The notes beneath the pieces were generated by a model. The model was not told where the DNA came from and did no database searches. It saw only the letters and a list, made by a program, of their open reading frames with translations. Positions 52,199 through 59,793 of a stretch of DNA of 64,000 nucleotides are shown piece after piece; the first letter of the stretch is position 1; each line of letters begins with the position of its first letter. The DNA is from Planomonospora parontospora (GTDB lineage Bacteria; Actinomycetota; Actinomycetes; Streptosporangiales; Streptosporangiaceae): contig BMQD01000003.1 in NCBI GenBank assembly GCA_014647935.1, positions 62,001-126,000 of the forward strand, written 5' to 3'. The translations under genes were made by a program, and so were the position numbers.

Positions 52199-52231
52199 GA
52201 GGGCCGCTTCCCGCTCAGGGAACCGGCCCTC
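52199..52231 (+). terminator. Terminator after ygfZ
   Basis: GAGGGCCG (52199-52206) pairs with CGGCCCTC (52224-52231), followed by CTTGCC. It lies 20 bases after the stop. Confidence 0.55.
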
Positions 52232-52353
52232 CTTGCCTCCGGCCCCCTCCGGCCCTGATCCGCCTCCTCGGGACGCGGCCCCACCGCTTTCGGAGGCGTT
52301 CCCGGGCTTCCCGGTCTCCGGATCGTCTCCCGGCGTCCTGGATCCGCCGGGAG

Positions 52354-52779
52354 TCAGACCTCCAGGATCAGCGTGATGGGACCGTCGTTGGTCAGCGCGA
52401 CCTTCATGTCGGCGCCGAAGACACCCGTCCCGACGCGCGCTCCCAGCGCGCGCAGCTCCGCGCAGACGGCCTCGACCAGGGGCTCGGCGACCGGTCCGGG
52501 GGCCGCCGCCTGCCAGGTGGGGCGGCGTCCCTTGCGGGCGTCGCCGTACAGGGTGAACTGGCTGACCACGAGCAGGGGCGCGCCGATGTCGGAGCAGGAC
52601 TTCTCGCCGTCCAGGATCCGCAGTCCCCAGAGCTTGGCGGCCAGCCTCGCCGCCTCGGCCGGGGTGTCGGTGTGCGTCACCCCGACCAGCACGAGCAGCC
52701 CCGGCTCGTCGATCGCGCCGACGACCGCCCCGTCCACCGTCACCGACGCGGAACTCACCCGCTGTACCACCGCACGCAT
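52354..52779 (-). CDS. dtd: D-aminoacyl-tRNA deacylase
   Basis: 141 residues, standard for DTD. '[20 protein letters not shown]' is the family N-terminus; '[19 protein letters not shown]' holds the SQFTLxG motif and the C-terminal '[11 protein letters not shown]' gives the Gly-cisPro-type motif region (NxGPxT). It removes D-amino acids and Gly mischarged on tRNA. Divergent from the asparaginase gene. Confidence 0.96.
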   Translation of the reverse strand: MRAVVQRVSSASVTVDGAVVGAIDEPGLLVLVGVTHTDTPAEAARLAAKLWGLRILDGEKSCSDIGAPLLVVSQFTLYGDARKGRRPTWQAAAPGPVAEPLVEAVCAELRALGARVGTGVFGADMKVALTNDGPITLILEV

Positions 52780-52847
52780 GCCCCCATCATCCCGCGCTCC
52801 GGGTGCTCTCTAGACTCTGCGCGGGCTCTGCACGAAAGGGGACAAAG

Positions 52848-53798
52848 GTGTCTACAGGGTCGTTGGTCGTCGAAGTGGTCCGTTCGGGGTTCGTGGAGTC
52901 CACGCACCGGGCGCGGATGCTGGCCGTCGCGGCGGACGGTTCCGCGGTGCGGGTGCACGGGGCGGTGGACGCGCTGGTCTCGCCGCGCTCGTCGATGAAG
53001 CCCTTCCAGGCGCTCGGCATGGTGCGCAGCGGCCTCGCCCTGGAGGGGGAGCTGCTCGCGCTGGCGTGCGCGAGCCACGACGGGGAGGCGTTCCACGTGG
53101 ACGGCGCCCGCAGGATCCTCGCCGGGGCCGGGCTGGACGAGGACGCGCTGCGCTGCCCGGAGGACCTGCCCGGGGACGCGGCCTCCCGCGAGGAGGTGCT
53201 GCGCTCGGGCGGCGGCAAGGCGCGGATCTACATGAACTGCTCCGGCAAGCACGCGGCGATGCTCGCCACCTGCGCGGCCAACGACTGGCCGCTGGAGACC
53301 TACCTCGACCCCGCGCACCCGCTGCAGCGGGCGATCCGTACCGCGGTGGAGGAACTGACCTGCGAGAAGGTCGCCGCCACCGGCGTCGACGGCTGCGGCG
53401 CCCCGCTCTTCTTCGTCTCGATGACGGGTGTGGCCCGGGCCTTCCGCGCTCTCGTGCTGGCCGAGGCCGGCAGCCCCGAGCGGCGCGTCGCCGACGCCTT
53501 CCGCGACCACCCCGAGTGGACGTCCGGCACGACCCGCCCCGAGGCCCGGCTGATGCGGGCGATCCCTGGATTGCTGGTCAAGGCCGGGGCTGAGGCCTTC
53601 GACGCCTTCGCCTTCGAGGACGGCCGCGCCGGCGCGGTCAAGATCGAGGACGGCGGTCAGCGCGCCCGCGTGCCCGTCACCGTCGCCGCCCTGCGCGCTC
53701 TCGGCCTCGACGCCCCCGAGCTCGCCGACCTCGCCGCCGGCGTCCTGTACGGCGGCGGCCGCCCGGTGGGCGAGATCCGCCTGGGCGGCAGGCCGTAA
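52848..53798 (+). CDS. L-asparaginase II-type protein
   Basis: 316 residues. 'VRSGFVESTHRARMLAVAAD', 'VSPRSSMKPFQALGMVRSG', 'LALACASHDGEAFHVDGARR', 'YMNCSGKHAAMLATCAAND' and 'VDGCGAPLFFVSMTGVARAF' fit the Rhizobium-type asparaginase II family (thermolabile, unrelated to bacterial type I/II). It hydrolyses L-Asn to Asp and ammonia. GTG 52848 with AAAGGGG; a TAGACT -10 box lies at 52811. Confidence 0.92.
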   Translation: MSTGSLVVEVVRSGFVESTHRARMLAVAADGSAVRVHGAVDALVSPRSSMKPFQALGMVRSGLALEGELLALACASHDGEAFHVDGARRILAGAGLDEDALRCPEDLPGDAASREEVLRSGGGKARIYMNCSGKHAAMLATCAANDWPLETYLDPAHPLQRAIRTAVEELTCEKVAATGVDGCGAPLFFVSMTGVARAFRALVLAEAGSPERRVADAFRDHPEWTSGTTRPEARLMRAIPGLLVKAGAEAFDAFAFEDGRAGAVKIEDGGQRARVPVTVAALRALGLDAPELADLAAGVLYGGGRPVGEIRLGGRP

Positions 53799-54005
53799 GG
53801 CCCCGATCAGCGACAGCGGAGTGCAGGGCCGCGCCGCGGACCACGGTGACCTCGACGCGGCGGCGGCCATGGCCAGGGCGGTCCGCCGGATCCGCCGGTG
53901 CCGGTGGGCGCGCCGTACGGTCTGCTGGGCGAGGCCGGGAGGAGCGCCGAGCGCCGAGGTCTCCTCGATCATGGCCTGGCGGAGTTCGTCCTCAAGATTC
54001 AGCAC
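53799..54005 (-). pseudogene. 5' remnant of an unrecognised gene
   Basis: From ATG 54005 the peptide reads 'LNLEDELRQAMIEETSALGA' then 'GLAQQTVRRAHRHRRIRRTA' and 'LAMAAAA', the N-terminal style of actinomycete single-TM proteins whose genes follow sigma factors. Biased codons then shift to another frame ('VEVTVVRGAALHSAVADRG') and run into the end of the convergent asparaginase gene. Likely truncated and frameshifted. A 61-codon frame at 53992-54177 just upstream may be part of the same decayed locus. Confidence 0.4.
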
Positions 54006-54235
54006 GGGGCAACGCCTCCTCGCGGAGTTCGACGCCGGACAGGGAGTCGGGCGCGGGGGTCTCCGGCGGCGCCTGGGCGGGCAGGATCCGCAGCAGGTTC
54101 GTCCCGCGCGCCGCGACGGACTCGGTGAGCCCCCGATGGCCGCTCACGCGGCCGCCTCCGCTCTCATGCCCGTCCATACGCCCGGCCGGGACGGGAGGTT
54201 GCCCGGCGTCTTCGCTTCATGAGGCTTATCGACTT

Positions 54236-54257
54236 TCTTGCTACGCTCGTAGCAAGA
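54236..54257. promoter_or_regulatory. Palindrome before the phd-vapC operon
   Basis: CTTGCTAC-GCTC-GTAGCAAG has 8-base arms (9 counting outer T/A) and sits 18 bases before the antitoxin ATG. It shares the GCTAC...GTAGC core with the vapB palindrome at 4669. Likely operator for autorepression. Confidence 0.6.
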
Positions 54258-54274
54258 GTTCTACAGTTAGGTTC

Positions 54275-54529
54275 ATGACTGCGATTCCCGCACGTGAGCT
54301 GCGGAACAACACGGCCGAAGTGCTGCGGCGTGTCGAGGCCGGTGAAGAGATCGAGGTGCTGAGGGACAACCGTCCGGTGGCGAAGATCATTCCTTTCCCC
54401 CGCCGCAGCCGCTGGCTGCCCGCCACCGAGATCGGGGGAGAGCTCGCCCGCCTCGGGCCGGATGGGACGGGCTGGGCCGAAGAGCTGCGGGAGACCCTGT
54501 CCGGAACCACTGACGATCTCCCGTGGTGA
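54275..54529 (+). CDS. Phd/YefM-type antitoxin
   Basis: 84 residues. 'TAIPARELRNNTAEVLRRVE' and 'EIEVLRDNRPVAKIIPFPRR' form the Phd/YefM DNA-binding domain; the C-terminal half ('WAEELRETLSGTTDDLPW') is the toxin-binding tail. The stop overlaps the toxin start (GTGA). Represses its own operon and neutralises the PIN toxin. Confidence 0.9.
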   Translation: MTAIPARELRNNTAEVLRRVEAGEEIEVLRDNRPVAKIIPFPRRSRWLPATEIGGELARLGPDGTGWAEELRETLSGTTDDLPW

Positions 54530-54918
54530 GTCCTCAGCGGGCGCTGGCCGATACATCGATCTTCATCGGCCTGGAGGCCAGCCGGTTCGATCGCGAGCGC
54601 TTCGCCGACTACGAGTGGGGGGTTTCGGCGGTCACCCTGGGCGAGCTGCGTCTCGGGGTGCTGCAGGCACGGGATCCTGAGTCGGCCGCCCGGCGCCTTT
54701 CCACCTATCAACTGGCCCAGCGCTTCGAGCCGCTACCGGTCGACGAGGCCGTTTCCGAAGCGTGGGCGCTGCTGGTCGCGCGATTGCGGGTGGCGGGTCG
54801 CAGGGCTCCGATCAACGACAGCTGGATAGCGGCGACCGCCCTGGCCTATGACATCCCTGTGGTGACCCAGGACGCGGATTACGACGAGATGCCCGGCGTG
54901 AAGGTCGTCAGGTTGTGA
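54526..54918 (+). CDS. vapC: PIN-domain ribonuclease toxin (VapC)
   Basis: 130 residues. PIN acids: Asp in 'ALADTSIFIGLE', Glu in 'VTLGELRLGVL', Asp in 'INDSWIAATAL' and Asp in 'VVTQDADYDEM'. All four are present, so it appears active. GTG 54526 overlaps the antitoxin stop; an adjacent GTG at 54523 is in the same frame. Intact, unlike the copy at 22341. Confidence 0.92.
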   Translation: MSPQRALADTSIFIGLEASRFDRERFADYEWGVSAVTLGELRLGVLQARDPESAARRLSTYQLAQRFEPLPVDEAVSEAWALLVARLRVAGRRAPINDSWIAATALAYDIPVVTQDADYDEMPGVKVVRL

Positions 54919-54996
54919 GGCCATGAGCCCGTACGGCGGAGCGACGGTCCTCCGGGCCCGGCCGGTCGCAGAGGCCGTACGGCCGGGCCCGGACGG

Positions 54997-56673
54997 TCAG
55001 AGGGACCGGAACTGGCGGGTGGTGGAGATGGCGCCGGAGGTCGTCATGGTGAAGGTGCGCATGGAGTCGGCGAACTTCGACAGGTCCCACTCGGCAGGGC
55101 CGTGGTACCAGTACAGGTGGTCGGCCTGCTGCCCGTTGCCGGTGACGGAGGAGACCACGCGGGCCCAGCGGTCCACGCAGTCGAAGATCACGGCGTAGGG
55201 CAGATAGCGGGAGAACAGCTCCACCCGCTGGGCCGCGGGGACGTCCGCGCCGAGGTCGGCGGAGGAGAGATATTCCCGGAAGCCCAGGGTGTGGGCGAGG
55301 GCGGCGGCGCCCTTGGCGGTCTTGGCGGGCATGTACTGCCCGCCGACGGCCAGCGCCGCGCCGGCGATGATCAGGGCCAGGCCGAGCAGGCCGTACGTGG
55401 TGAACCAGGCCAGCGCCACGGTGGCGAGCACCCCGGCGAAGGTCAGCGCCACGCCCAGGGTAGTCCAGCGGGTGCGGACGGTGTCGGGGCGGCGGGCGAA
55501 CCAGCCCTGGGTGACCACGTCCCGGTAGAGCGCGGCGCGGACCTTGCCGAGTTCGGCGCCGAAGGAGCCCTTGAGCTCCGAGAGCAGCACCGCGTCGCGA
55601 CCGTGGAAGACGGCCTCGTAGAGCGCCCGCTCGTACGGCAGCAGCGAGCCGACGGGGGCGCCGGGCAGCCGGACCAGCGTCCAGTCCGGGGTGTCGTAGG
55701 TCTGCCGGGGCCGCTCGTCGATCCGGATGTAGCCCCGCACGGCCAGGTCCACGATGGTGGCGGTCACGTCGATCACGTCGGCCTGCTCGTCCATGAGCGT
55801 GCCGATCTGGCCGGGGCGCACGCCGTCCGGCGGGGCGAAGTGGCCGTTCTCGACCGGGCGGAGCGAGCCCGACTCGTGGCCGACCACGCGGGCGTCGCGG
55901 CCGCGGGTCCAGTAGAGCAGGCCGAGGCCGCCGAGGAGCAGGACCAGCAGGCCGGCCAGCGCGCCGCCGGTGACGGCGTTCAGCGTGAAGGCGTTGGACA
56001 GCTCGAAGCGGCGCTCCAGCACGGGCGCGCCGGTGGTCGCTCCGGCCGGGTAGCCGACGACGACCGTCAGCACCTCGCCGGCGCCGAGGCCCTGCTGCTC
56101 GAACTCCGCGCTGGTCCCGGTGTGGTCGAAGGACGCGGCGGTGCAGGCCACCGCGGAGGCCAGCACCCCGGCGAAGCAGGACAGGTTCTGCATCTGGGCG
56201 GGCCCGGTCACCTTGACCGTGGCCTGCTCCACCGGGACGGACCAGCCGCCCACGGCGTACCAGCGCAGCTCCTGGATGTCGGCCAGCGGGGTCACCGCAC
56301 CCTTGACGTCGTACTCGATCGTCGCGGTGCCGGAGCCCTTCAGGGTGATCGAACCGCCGGAGAGCGTGCCGTCGCCCTTGAACCCGGTGACCTGGTAGAG
56401 CCGGTCGTTGCCGTCGTCGTAGCGCGTCCGGTCGACGAGCGTCCGCTTCGGCGCGGCGCCGGTGAACTCGACGGTCTCCTTGACGTGCAGCACGCCGTCC
56501 TGCCGCAGTTCGAGCTCGACCACGTCGCTCTTCACCGTGTCGGCCCAGGCGGACGCGGCGCCCGCCGTACCGGCGAAGGCCGGGGACAGGCCCGCGGCCA
56601 GGGCCAGCACGGCCGCCGCGACCAGGCTTCCGGCCGCGCGATGGGCCGTCCGATGAAAGAAAGATCCCGCCAT
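54997..56673 (-). CDS. DUF2207 membrane protein
   Basis: 558 residues. A signal peptide (ends near 'AFAGTAGAASA') is followed by an extracytoplasmic beta domain ('VVELELRQDGVLHVKETVEF', 'ATIEYDVKGAVTPLADIQEL'), a TM 'GALAGLLVLLLGGLGLLYW' near 240-260, a winged-helix-like cytoplasmic region ('IVDLAVRGYIRIDERPRQ') and two further TMs near 400-445. This is the DUF2207 layout; role unknown, probably envelope related. ATG 56673 is eight bases after TAGGCT. Confidence 0.9.
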   Translation of the reverse strand: MAGSFFHRTAHRAAGSLVAAAVLALAAGLSPAFAGTAGAASAWADTVKSDVVELELRQDGVLHVKETVEFTGAAPKRTLVDRTRYDDGNDRLYQVTGFKGDGTLSGGSITLKGSGTATIEYDVKGAVTPLADIQELRWYAVGGWSVPVEQATVKVTGPAQMQNLSCFAGVLASAVACTAASFDHTGTSAEFEQQGLGAGEVLTVVVGYPAGATTGAPVLERRFELSNAFTLNAVTGGALAGLLVLLLGGLGLLYWTRGRDARVVGHESGSLRPVENGHFAPPDGVRPGQIGTLMDEQADVIDVTATIVDLAVRGYIRIDERPRQTYDTPDWTLVRLPGAPVGSLLPYERALYEAVFHGRDAVLLSELKGSFGAELGKVRAALYRDVVTQGWFARRPDTVRTRWTTLGVALTFAGVLATVALAWFTTYGLLGLALIIAGAALAVGGQYMPAKTAKGAAALAHTLGFREYLSSADLGADVPAAQRVELFSRYLPYAVIFDCVDRWARVVSSVTGNGQQADHLYWYHGPAEWDLSKFADSMRTFTMTTSGAISTTRQFRSL

Positions 56674-56807
56674 GGCTCGGCAGCCTATCGAGAACCGCGG
56701 GGAAGTGACGGACCGCCCTATTACGATTTTTCGGTCAATAACGGCATGTGGTGGTCTATCCGCTAGATTGCCGCGCGGTGATCCAGTCTTCCCCGAGAGG
56801 CGGTCAG

Positions 56808-57863
56808 ATGCGCCCGCGCCGGTCGAGCCCCCTGGTCTTCGGTGTCTTCGGCGTCCTCGCGACGACCTTCACCGCCGTCGTGCTGGCAGCCGCACTGGCC
56901 GGTGGCGACGAGGCGGCGGTCCCCGCGGGCCCGGGAACCGCGCCGACGGCCACCCAGCGGGCCGTGCCCACCCCGACGGAGCGGACGGAGGTCGAACCGC
57001 CGGCCTTCAACCCGCCGCGCAAGCTCGACCTCGGCGCGCTGGGCGAGTCCGAGATCGCGCTGGCGGGCGGGAGCCCGGCCGCGGACCGGCGGGCCGCACG
57101 CAGCGCCATGGCCGTCGACCTGCGGTACATGCAGCGCTCCCAGACCGGCGCCCGGCTGAAGCGCAACCCGTTGTACGGCACCGGCATGATGCGCCCCACC
57201 ACCTGCCGGGCGCCGCGCCCCTCGACCCAGGCGAGGGACATGCTCGCCTTCCTCAACGCGACGACCGGCTGCCTGGACCGGGCCTGGGCCGCCAAGTTCT
57301 CCCAGGCGCGCGCGGTCTTCCAGCAGCCCCGCCGGGTCTTCTGGTCGCGTCCGGGACGCGGCCCGTGCGGCAGCTACCCCGCCTCCGGCGCCGCCGCCTA
57401 CTACTGCCCCTCCAACCAGGGGATGTACATCGGGTTGTCGCACCTGATCCAGCAGACCGGCCGGATCGACCCGGCGAGCAACCACGTGCCCTACCTGTCG
57501 GTGCTCGCCCACGAGTACGGTCACCACGTGCAGTCCATGGCGGGGATCGGCGGCGCGTGGTGGTGGGAGGTCTCCAACAAGTCCAAGAGCGCCCAGAACG
57601 CGCACTCCCGCCGGTCGGAGCTGCAGGCCCAGTGCTTCGCCGGGGTCTTCATGCGGACCGTCCGGGTCCCGCTCGGCGTCACCGCCGCCCGCTGGCAGGC
57701 CGTGCTGGAGATGGAGTACAGCCGGGGCGACGACCAGAACGGCCTGGGCCTGCGTGATCACGGCAACGGCCAGAACTTCGCCGGGTGGCTGGACCACGGC
57801 TGGAAGTACGCGCGGCCGGGCTACTGCAACACCTGGACCGCCCCCGCCTCGCACGTCGGCTGA
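56808..57863 (+). CDS. Membrane-anchored neutral zinc metallopeptidase (YpfJ-like)
   Basis: 351 residues. An N-terminal TM (about 10-32) and a Pro/Thr-rich linker precede the peptidase domain with 'LAHEYGHHVQSMAG' (HExxH near residue 230), 'RRSELQAQCFAGVFM' (the downstream Glu ligand) and 'DHGNGQNFAGWLDHGW'. ATG 56808 has GAGAGG upstream. Substrate unknown. The last 43 bases overlap the convergent small membrane gene. Confidence 0.88.
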   Translation: MRPRRSSPLVFGVFGVLATTFTAVVLAAALAGGDEAAVPAGPGTAPTATQRAVPTPTERTEVEPPAFNPPRKLDLGALGESEIALAGGSPAADRRAARSAMAVDLRYMQRSQTGARLKRNPLYGTGMMRPTTCRAPRPSTQARDMLAFLNATTGCLDRAWAAKFSQARAVFQQPRRVFWSRPGRGPCGSYPASGAAAYYCPSNQGMYIGLSHLIQQTGRIDPASNHVPYLSVLAHEYGHHVQSMAGIGGAWWWEVSNKSKSAQNAHSRRSELQAQCFAGVFMRTVRVPLGVTAARWQAVLEMEYSRGDDQNGLGLRDHGNGQNFAGWLDHGWKYARPGYCNTWTAPASHVG

Positions 57864-58414
57864 TCTCCGGCCTCCCGCACGCAGCCCGCGGCGGGACCGC
57901 CGCGGACCCGGTCCGGGCCGTCGAGGCGTGCGGCCCCCGGGTCGGCGACCACGGTGAGGAACGCGACCGCGCTCCAGACCAGCAGGGCTCCGGCGGACAG
58001 CTCCAGGACGAGGCTCGCCCAGCCGGTCCGCCCGCGGTCCGCCCGGCCGCGTCCCCAGCCGGTCCGCCCACCGCCCGCCCGGCCGCGTCCCCAGCCGCCG
58101 GTCCCGGTCCGGTGGTCCCCCCGGTCAGGGGTCCGGACGTGTGTCCCGCCGGGGCCGTCGGCCGTCCGGTCCGCGGCGGCGACCGCCGGGTGATGGGCCA
58201 TGCCGAGGGCGGCGAAGCCCAGGGCGACGGAGACGAGCACCAGGGGGGCCGAGGCCCCGGAGGCGGCCGGGACGAAGCCGGCCAGGACGGCCGCGCCGCC
58301 CGCCAGGAGCGACGCCAGGCCGAGGCCGCCTCCCGGCTGCGAGCACCGGGAGGTGCGGTCCGGGCGGGCGGGATGGGGGCGGGGATCCGGCGGCAGGCCG
58401 TGAACGCAGATCAT
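57821..58414 (-). CDS. Hypothetical membrane protein
   Basis: 197 residues from ATG 58414 behind GGAGGCGATCG. Hydrophobic segments 'LGLASLLAGGAAVLAGFVP', 'APLVLVSVALGFAALGMAH' and 'LVLELSAGALLVWSAVAFLT' are separated by a Gly/Arg-rich tandem-repeat loop ('GGWGRGRAGGGRTGWGRGRA'). No family recognised. It is translationally coupled to the short ORF before it. Confidence 0.65.
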   Translation of the reverse strand: MICVHGLPPDPRPHPARPDRTSRCSQPGGGLGLASLLAGGAAVLAGFVPAASGASAPLVLVSVALGFAALGMAHHPAVAAADRTADGPGGTHVRTPDRGDHRTGTGGWGRGRAGGGRTGWGRGRADRGRTGWASLVLELSAGALLVWSAVAFLTVVADPGAARLDGPDRVRGGPAAGCVREAGDQPTCEAGAVQVLQ

Positions 58415-58479
58415 CGATCGCCTCCGGCGCGGAGACGCCGGCCCTCGGGCCGGGGAGGGGGTGCGGAGCGATCCCGCAT
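58411..58479 (-). CDS. 22-residue leader-like ORF
   Basis: ATG 58479 follows AAGGAGACGACC. The product is 'MRDRSAPPPRPEGRRLRAGG' plus two residues. Its TGA overlaps the start of the next gene (ATGA), so ribosomes finishing here could reinitiate. Pro-Pro-Pro and Arg-rich content might slow translation, suggesting a regulatory leader. Confidence 0.5.
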   Translation of the reverse strand: MRDRSAPPPRPEGRRLRAGGDR

Positions 58480-58492
58480 GGTCGTCTCCTTT

Positions 58493-58529
<37 letters not shown>

Positions 58530-58932
58530 GTGGTCGCCCGGTGGGGCGGGCCGCGCCGGCGGGCGCCGGCTCGTCGGCCCGGGCACCGGCTTGACCCTCT
58601 CCCGTCGAACGTATTACGGAGTGTTGACGGCTTGTCACCCGCCGGGGTTGCCGTCTCATGGCGAACACATTGGCGTTTCCAGGGCCGTGCGGTCCGTTTT
58701 CTCAGCTAATAGATAGATATTTCCGGTCGTTTTGAAAGGTAAATTCTTTCGTTCCGGATCACCGCGACCGGGTGGCCGTGCCTGACTAGAATGCCGAATG
58801 CTCAAGGCGGTCCCCCGGGGTGGCCGTGACCGCGGATCCACTCGTCATGAGGGTGTCCGGTGGAGGTCACGGGCGTGACGCACGCCCCGGGAGCCGCGTT
58901 CACATCAGCGGTCCACGGTTCTCCGAGGTGGC
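58530..58932. other. Intergenic region between the small membrane gene and the SGNH lipoprotein gene
   Basis: About 400 bases without a supported gene. On the minus strand GTGACA and TAATAC (near 58611-58640) form a plausible promoter for the leader ORF. An unusually AT-rich block lies at 58700-58755, and TAGAAT at 58788-58793 may be the -10 for the plus-strand gene. Confidence 0.5.
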
Positions 58933-59793
58933 ATGCACCGGCTTTCACGGAAGCGGCGCGGAGCGTTTTCCTCCGCACTCGCCGTGGCGCTCTGCTGCCT
59001 GCTTCCGGGATGCGCCCCGGCGGTGGGCGGGGCGGCGCCGGAGGGCGGGCGGGAGACCGGCGGGCAGGCCGCGGCGCGGCCCATGGCGGCCCGCGCGGCG
59101 GCTCCGGTGGTGATGGTCGTCGGGGACAGCTTCACCGTCGGGTCGGGCCCGGTCGAGCGCTGGGAGAGCTACGCGGCCAGGAGCGCGCGTGAGCTGGGCT
59201 GGCAGCTGATCACCGCGGGGATGGGCGGGACCGGCTTCGTCAACCCGGGACGGGTGGGCCGGACCTTCCACGACTCCTTCGCCCGGGAGCTCGCCTGGCG
59301 GCCGGCGCCCGACCTGCTGATCATCTCCGGCGGGCACAACGACCGCCGCACCCGGCCGGGGGAGGTCTACGAGGCCGCCGCGCGGCTGCTGAGAACGGTC
59401 GCCGGGCACTGGCCCGGCACCCGGGTGGTGGTGGTCGGCCCGCTGTGGATGGGGGCCGCGCCGCGGTGGGCCTACGGCGTCAGGAACGCCGTCGCGCTCG
59501 CCGCGGAGAGGGCCGGCGTGCCGTTCCTCGATCCGCTCGGCATGCGCTGGGGCCGCGGGCTGACCCTCCCCGACGGCGTTCATCCGACGGGCGAGGGCCA
59601 CGCCCGCATCGCCCGCTGGCTGGTCGCCTCCCTGCGGGAGCGCGCGGCCCGTGAGGGCGGACGGCCTGCGCGGGCCGTCCGCCCTCACGGTGAGACGCGA
59701 ATCTCCCGCCCTGACGGGTGGGGCGCGGGCCGTCCGCCCTCACGGGTGAGCGGCCCGCGCGTCCCGGCGGCTGGGGTGCGGGTCAGGAGATGA
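58933..59793 (+). CDS. SGNH/GDSL-hydrolase lipoprotein
   Basis: 286 residues. A lipobox 'CLLPGCAP' follows the signal peptide. SGNH blocks are complete: 'VVGDSFTVGSG' (Ser), 'AGMGGTGF' (Gly), 'SGGHNDRR' (Asn) and 'LPDGVHPTGEGH' (Asp-x-x-His). An acyl or acetyl esterase is likely, possibly acting on polysaccharide side chains given the neighbouring xylanase. The last ~45 codons run through a large hairpin (59649-59690) and are low-complexity, so the C-terminal tail is probably not functional. Confidence 0.87.
   Translation: MHRLSRKRRGAFSSALAVALCCLLPGCAPAVGGAAPEGGRETGGQAAARPMAARAAAPVVMVVGDSFTVGSGPVERWESYAARSARELGWQLITAGMGGTGFVNPGRVGRTFHDSFARELAWRPAPDLLIISGGHNDRRTRPGEVYEAAARLLRTVAGHWPGTRVVVVGPLWMGAAPRWAYGVRNAVALAAERAGVPFLDPLGMRWGRGLTLPDGVHPTGEGHARIARWLVASLRERAAREGGRPARAVRPHGETRISRPDGWGAGRPPSRVSGPRVPAAGVRVRR
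59649..59690 (+). terminator. 18-bp perfect hairpin inside the SGNH 3' end
   Basis: CCGTGAGGGCGGACGGCC (59649-59666) is perfectly complementary to GGCCGTCCGCCCTCACGG (59673-59690) with a 6-base loop. It lies within the reading frame 100 bases before the stop. Probably a transcription terminator that the ORF has read into. Confidence 0.6.
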
